Assembly: GCA_017381035.1 (NCBI GenBank)
Contig: JAFOCW010000017.1
Location: 1 to 64,000, forward strand
Direction: 5' to 3'
Source of the DNA: Clostridia bacterium
GTDB lineage: Bacteria; Bacillota; Clostridia; Oscillospirales; Acutalibacteraceae
Length of the DNA stretch: 64,000 nucleotides
In this document: piece by piece, positions 59,654 to 64,000 of the stretch
Layout of the letters: every line of letters starts with the position of its first letter
How positions within the stretch are numbered: position 1 is the first letter of the stretch
Translations under genes and position numbers: made by a program
Notes under the pieces: generated by a model
What the model saw: the letters and a program-made list of their open reading frames with translations, nothing else
The model's database searches: none
What the model was told of the DNA's origin: nothing

Positions 59654-62600
59654 ATGAAATTTGCAAAATACGCATTAAGAAAGGTGATGGCTTGTTTAAT
59701 GATTGGAAGCTTATTGGCTACGGGAATTATTATGCCCGCACAAAACGCCGAGGTTTACGCCAAGTCTAACGCAGGTGCTGTAGCGCTTGCTCGTCAAGCC
59801 GCCGCCGAAGGTATTGTTGTGCTTGAAAACAAGGACAACGTTCTGCCCCTTAAGGCAAACTCACCTGTAGCTGTTTTTGGCCGCTGCCAATACGATACTT
59901 TTTCGGGCGGCTACGGTACAGGTAAAGGTCCTGCAACCGACTACCCCCCTATAACCATTATGCAGGGCTTCGACAACAACCCTGCTCTTTCCTACAACGA
60001 GGACCTTGCGGAAACCTACAAAGAATGGATTTCCGAAAATCCCGTTCAAACAGGCGGTTGGGGCACCTGGCCCGCTAACCACCCCGAAATGCCCGTAACA
60101 GACGAGCTTGCCGCTTCGGCTGCCGAAACGTCCGATACCGCTGTTGTAGTTATTGGCCGTGCCGCCGGTGAAGACCGTGAGCTTACATACGAGGAAATTA
60201 AACTTACAACCGAAGAAGCTACCATGCTCGAACACGTTAACAACAACTTTGAAAACATTGTTGTTCTTATGAACGTTGGTAACGTAATTGATATGGCCTG
60301 GAGAAGCGACTATGAAAACATCAAATCGGTTGTTTACGTATGGCAGGGCGGTCTTGAAAACGGTAACGCTATTGCCGACGTGCTTTCGGGCGACGTTTCA
60401 CCTTCGGGTAAGCTTGCCGACACAATTGCCACTTCTTTTGACTATTACCCTTCAAGCATTGCAGGCTTCGGTACCCTTGACGGCGATGCCTGGAACGAAG
60501 TTTACAGAGAAGACATTTACGTTGGTTACCGCTATTTTGAAACCTTCCATCCCGAACAGGTGCTATACCCCTTCGGCTTTGGTCTTTCATACACCGAATT
60601 TGATATTAAATCCGACGTTAGCTTTAAAGACGGCGAAGTTATAGTTGAAGCAACCGTTAAAAACGTGGGCGACACCTACAGTGGTAAAGAAGTTGTTCAG
60701 GTTTATTACGGCGCACCCCAGGGTGCTCTTGGTAAGCCTGTACGTGAGCTTGCCGCCTATGCAAAAACCAACGAAATTGCGCCCGGCGCTTCACAAACAC
60801 TTACTATTTCCTTCCCCATTGCCAACATGGCATCCTACGATGACTGCGGTGCAACCGGCTATGAATCTGCCTGGGTGCTTGAAGCAGGAAATTATAACAT
60901 TTACGTAGGTAACTCGGTAAGAGCGGCCGAAAAGGCAGCTACCTACAAGGTTGACGAAACCACCGTTACCGAACAGCTTACCGAAGCTAACGGAATTATT
61001 TGGGACCAGCTTCGTGATACTTCTGCTTTAAATAGAATTAATTCAGAATACGGCGGTCTTACACGCCTTGTTCCCGTAGATAACGGCGACGGCACTTATA
61101 CTGCTAACTGGAAGGGCGAAATGCCTTATTACGAAACCTTTGAAGAATCAGGTTATACCGAGCGTGTTTTAGCTGCTATTAAAGAAGCAGGCGAAAACGA
61201 AGTTGAGCTTACCGGCGATAAGGGCATTAAGCTTTTAGACGTTTATAACGGCACCGCTACTATGGATGAGTTTATTTCTCAGCTTACCGTTAAAGAGCTT
61301 GCCGTACTTACCCGTGGTTACGGTCCGCAGAGCTGCGATTTGTGCGATGCAGGAAGTAACGGCGGCGGTTTTGGCGGTCTTGAACAGTCGCTTCGCGATA
61401 AGGGCGTTCCTGCCGTTTCCACAAGAGGTACCCCTGCCGGTGTAGGCGTTTCGGGCACACACACCAAAATCCCGATTGCAACTATGCTTGCTTGTACCTT
61501 TAACGACCCCCTTGTTAACCAGCTTTACTATTATGTAGGCCAAGAAGGCGTTGAATATTACCTTGACGTTCACCTTGCGCCCAGTATGAACATTCACAGA
61601 AACCCACTTGGCGGACGTAACTTTGAATACTATTCCGAAGACCCCGTACTTGCAGGTCAGATGGCTGCTTCTGCCGTAAACGGTGCTCAGGCTTCGGGTA
61701 TTAGTGCTTGTCCCAAGCACTTTGCGCTGAATTCACAGGAAGAAAAACGCCGCTACACCGACTCGGTTGTATCGGAACGTGCTCAGCGTGAAGTATACTT
61801 AAAGGCTTTTGAAATTTGCGTTAAGTCTTCCGACCCCGATACAATTATGGCAAGCTACAACCGTATTAACGGTTTTGATACCTGCTATAACTTCGACCTT
61901 GCTACCGTAATTCTTCGTGAACAGTGGGGCTGGGACGGCGTTCTTATGACCGACTGGTGGTTAAACAGAGATTCTTCCGACGAGCTTGGCGTTGCTTATG
62001 ACGCTTGGCGTATTCGTGCTCAGGTTGACCTTAATATGCCCGGCATTATGCCCGGTTACGTTGGTCGTGAAAGCGAAATGAAGAACGACTGGGCTAACTA
62101 CAACGATTATGTTGGCGACGACCTTGTTATTGCCTTCTATGAAAATTGGGTAGCCAACGGTTCGCCTTACGACAGAATTATTCCCCTTGACCCCAACAAC
62201 ACCATTACAGTTGATAAGAATCAGCCCCAGACAATAAGCCTTGGCGGTCTTACCCTTGGTGAAATTCAAAGAAGTGCTAAAACCGTACTTAATTACGTTA
62301 TGACTTCACGCACCTTCCGTGTTCATAATAACCTGCCCCTTGACTTACAGGAAGCACCCGAATACACCTATTTCGACGTTGAAGGAAGACTCCAGGAAAC
62401 CAAGCCGCTTCTTACATCTTTAACCATTAGCGGACTTTCCGATTTCGATTCCTTCCACCCCCTTATAAATACCTATAAAATTTACACAAAAGACTTCTCT
62501 TCACTGCCCAGAGTTTCTGCAACAGCAGGCGGCGACGTTACCGTTACCATTAAGCAGGCAACCAAAGACGACCCGACCGCACTTATTACCGTAAACAACG

Positions 62601-64000
62601 ACAGTGCAAAGAACGTTTACCGTGTAATCTTTACAAACGAAGCTGGTCTTATTCCTATTGCTAAAAATCCCATTTATGCCTATGCTTCCGATATTCTTGT
62701 AAACGGCGTTTCTCTGCCCGCTTACTATCAAACAGTTTATTCCTATGAAGTTGTGGGCGACGTAAACGAAACAGAAATTACCGTTGCCACACCCGACGGT
62801 GTTGATGCTACCGTTACAAAGAATATTGACCGTAACCGTGTTGTTGTTCGCTGCGAAAGCATACATCAGGCTCAGGAATACACCATAAACTTTGTTTCGG
62901 GCGAACTTAAGATTCCTGTGTCTGACGAATTTAATGATAGTACACTCAACACAGATGTATGGCAGGTGCTTAACTCTGTTCACCCCGAATATATTGACGT
63001 ATCTAACGGTACACTTAATATTACAACCGATATTGGTGAATGGCACCAGAACGCTAACAGCCTTAGAAACGTTGTTTACCAGACAATGGAAGGCGATTTC
63101 GAAGCTACTGTTGATATTACAATTCCTGCCGGTCTTAACGGTGGTGGTGCAAACCAATTTGGTATGGTAGTGTTCGACGATGCTAACAACTATGCCGATA
63201 TTCGCTATCAGACAACGGCTAAAGGCAGATATGATAACCTTAGCAACCACTACGTTGCATTTGTACACGAAACCAATGGAACAGCAACAATTGCCCTTCG
63301 CGACCCCGTTATTATGAACGAAGGCTGGAATACCGACGCTTACACAGGTGAGCTTAAGGTTACCTTTAAGGTTGTAAAGGCCGGCGACGTATACACGTTT
63401 GGTTATAAGACCGCCAAGATGGCACTTGAGGGCAAAGATTTTGTAACCGTTGGCACATACACCGGCGACTTTGCAAGCCCCAAAATCGGTCTTTTTGCAA
63501 CAAGAGTTGACTCCTCTTCCCCCCAGTCGGTTGTTAAGTTCGATAACTTCAACATTCCCGTTGACACAGGCGAGCCTAAATCGGATAGTTTTGATAGTGG
63601 ACTTAATAGCTTCTGGCAAATTAACAACTCCACAGATAAATTAAAGGTTGAAAACGGCGCAGTTGTTATTACACCCCAACAAGGCGAATGGTATGAAGAT
63701 AATGAAAACTATTACGCCGACATTAAAAACCTTGTGTATCAAACAGCCGAAGGCGACTGGACTGTATCGTTAGATGTAACTATTCCGGGTGGTTTAGCTT
63801 ATACTTCAAGCCAAATTGGTATGCACGTATTCGATGATTCTGACAACTTTATGAATATTATGTATCAGTCGGCATCGTCGCTTACAAGCTTTAACGGTCA
63901 TGTATTCGCTTCCCGTGCAGAAGTAGACGGTACACTTATTACCGACTTTGGCAGAATGGATGTGCCGAACGCAGAAGGTTGGGGTGCTGCAGACACCGAT
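59654..64000 (+). CDS. Secreted GH3 family beta-glycosidase with reversed domain order (3' partial)
   Basis: At least 1449 residues; no stop before the window end. ATG after AAAGAAAGG. Signal peptide of about 36 residues. Domain order: GH3 C-terminal alpha/beta domain first (about 40-260, GRAAGEDREL and WQGGLENGNAIADVLSG), fibronectin III-like (about 315-425), then the GH3 N-terminal barrel (about 516-840). The barrel has GGRNFEYYSEDPVLAGQMA, CPKHFALNSQE and the nucleophile in DGVLMTDWW (Asp767). Two related beta-sandwich modules follow (from about 1090, DEFNDSTLNTDVW, and from about 1310, DSFDSGLNSFWQ). This swapped order is known in some rumen/gut beta-glucosidases. Likely degrades plant glycans outside the cell. 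Confidence 0.9.
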   Translation, partial: MKFAKYALRKVMACLMIGSLLATGIIMPAQNAEVYAKSNAGAVALARQAAAEGIVVLENKDNVLPLKANSPVAVFGRCQYDTFSGGYGTGKGPATDYPPITIMQGFDNNPALSYNEDLAETYKEWISENPVQTGGWGTWPANHPEMPVTDELAASAAETSDTAVVVIGRAAGEDRELTYEEIKLTTEEATMLEHVNNNFENIVVLMNVGNVIDMAWRSDYENIKSVVYVWQGGLENGNAIADVLSGDVSPSGKLADTIATSFDYYPSSIAGFGTLDGDAWNEVYREDIYVGYRYFETFHPEQVLYPFGFGLSYTEFDIKSDVSFKDGEVIVEATVKNVGDTYSGKEVVQVYYGAPQGALGKPVRELAAYAKTNEIAPGASQTLTISFPIANMASYDDCGATGYESAWVLEAGNYNIYVGNSVRAAEKAATYKVDETTVTEQLTEANGIIWDQLRDTSALNRINSEYGGLTRLVPVDNGDGTYTANWKGEMPYYETFEESGYTERVLAAIKEAGENEVELTGDKGIKLLDVYNGTATMDEFISQLTVKELAVLTRGYGPQSCDLCDAGSNGGGFGGLEQSLRDKGVPAVSTRGTPAGVGVSGTHTKIPIATMLACTFNDPLVNQLYYYVGQEGVEYYLDVHLAPSMNIHRNPLGGRNFEYYSEDPVLAGQMAASAVNGAQASGISACPKHFALNSQEEKRRYTDSVVSERAQREVYLKAFEICVKSSDPDTIMASYNRINGFDTCYNFDLATVILREQWGWDGVLMTDWWLNRDSSDELGVAYDAWRIRAQVDLNMPGIMPGYVGRESEMKNDWANYNDYVGDDLVIAFYENWVANGSPYDRIIPLDPNNTITVDKNQPQTISLGGLTLGEIQRSAKTVLNYVMTSRTFRVHNNLPLDLQEAPEYTYFDVEGRLQETKPLLTSLTISGLSDFDSFHPLINTYKIYTKDFSSLPRVSATAGGDVTVTIKQATKDDPTALITVNNDSAKNVYRVIFTNEAGLIPIAKNPIYAYASDILVNGVSLPAYYQTVYSYEVVGDVNETEITVATPDGVDATVTKNIDRNRVVVRCESIHQAQEYTINFVSGELKIPVSDEFNDSTLNTDVWQVLNSVHPEYIDVSNGTLNITTDIGEWHQNANSLRNVVYQTMEGDFEATVDITIPAGLNGGGANQFGMVVFDDANNYADIRYQTTAKGRYDNLSNHYVAFVHETNGTATIALRDPVIMNEGWNTDAYTGELKVTFKVVKAGDVYTFGYKTAKMALEGKDFVTVGTYTGDFASPKIGLFATRVDSSSPQSVVKFDNFNIPVDTGEPKSDSFDSGLNSFWQINNSTDKLKVENGAVVITPQQGEWYEDNENYYADIKNLVYQTAEGDWTVSLDVTIPGGLAYTSSQIGMHVFDDSDNFMNIMYQSASSLTSFNGHVFASRAEVDGTLITDFGRMDVPNAEGWGAADTD

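Noticed and set aside
62501..63619. 372-codon minus-strand frame opposite the GH3 gene
   Set aside because: The translation is low-complexity Cys/Val/Asn-rich, has no start signal and is a shadow of the plus-strand enzyme.

Overview
The window looks like a chromosomal segment from a Gram-positive anaerobe of class Clostridia, most likely an Oscillospirales/Ruminococcaceae-type gut bacterium. This is inferred from gene content and order. Clues are asp23-fakA-recG in the order usual for Firmicutes, a MurT/GatD pair, a DnaD plus DnaI/DnaC-like helicase loader, GTP-type PEP carboxykinase, formate-tetrahydrofolate ligase, DUF4358 lipoproteins, TTG/GTG starts with strong AGGAGG-like sites, and sigma-A promoters with 17-base spacers. 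No species can be named from the sequence alone.

Layout. 1-12.9 kb (minus strand) is housekeeping: a peptidase fragment, aroQ, an endonuclease IV-like protein, yqeG and rpsU; then asnB, gatD-murT, a GNAT, two tandem rlmD-type rRNA methyltransferases and pcrA. A four-helix-bundle (S23) gene and an array of small hairpins sit between the two methyltransferases. 13-21.4 kb (mostly plus) carries tspO, a solitary mazF, ymdB, a substrate-binding lipoprotein, asp23, fakA, recG and a two-repeat membrane transporter. 21.4-22.6 kb is an inverted-repeat-bounded cassette with one lipoprotein gene. 22.6-29.1 kb holds yfhO, yfbR and a minus-strand group (HAD phosphatase, RnfD-, RnfE- and RnfA-like proteins, DUF2752). 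29.2-30.2 kb is an RNA-rich gene-free interval with an initiator tRNA, two hairpin arrays, and a promoter-to-terminator non-coding RNA flanked by direct repeats that resemble part of the tRNA. 30.3-40.6 kb (plus) is accessory: MATE pump, GH43-like protein, a HEPN/membrane/Ig-like protein, an ECF sigma/anti-sigma/lipoprotein operon, MBOAT plus SGNH-like acetylation genes, a small AAA ATPase and an MFS carrier. 40.6-48.6 kb (minus) holds fba, a CAT-like protein, fhs-tsaE-tsaB-rpiB-ppa-rodA and galE. 48.7-58.7 kb has dnaD-dnaI, a glycerol-1-phosphate dehydrogenase module with a DeoR regulator, pckG, yfcE, three small unknown genes, a second DUF4358 lipoprotein and a NERD protein. The window ends with an AraC regulator divergent from a very large secreted GH3 enzyme that runs off the end.

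The main unusual signals are these. (1) Hairpin arrays whose short spacers reverse orientation at the array midpoint, one of them directly upstream of an S23 four-helix-bundle gene. (2) A ~240-nt structured RNA with its own promoter and terminator. (3) An RnfD/E/A-like membrane trio without rnfB/C/G, in which all four cysteines expected to hold the intramembrane Fe-S cluster are replaced. (4) A GatD partner of MurT lacking both its catalytic Cys and His. (5) The inverted-repeat-bounded lipoprotein cassette. All family calls rest on reading protein sequences and motifs; no database search was possible.
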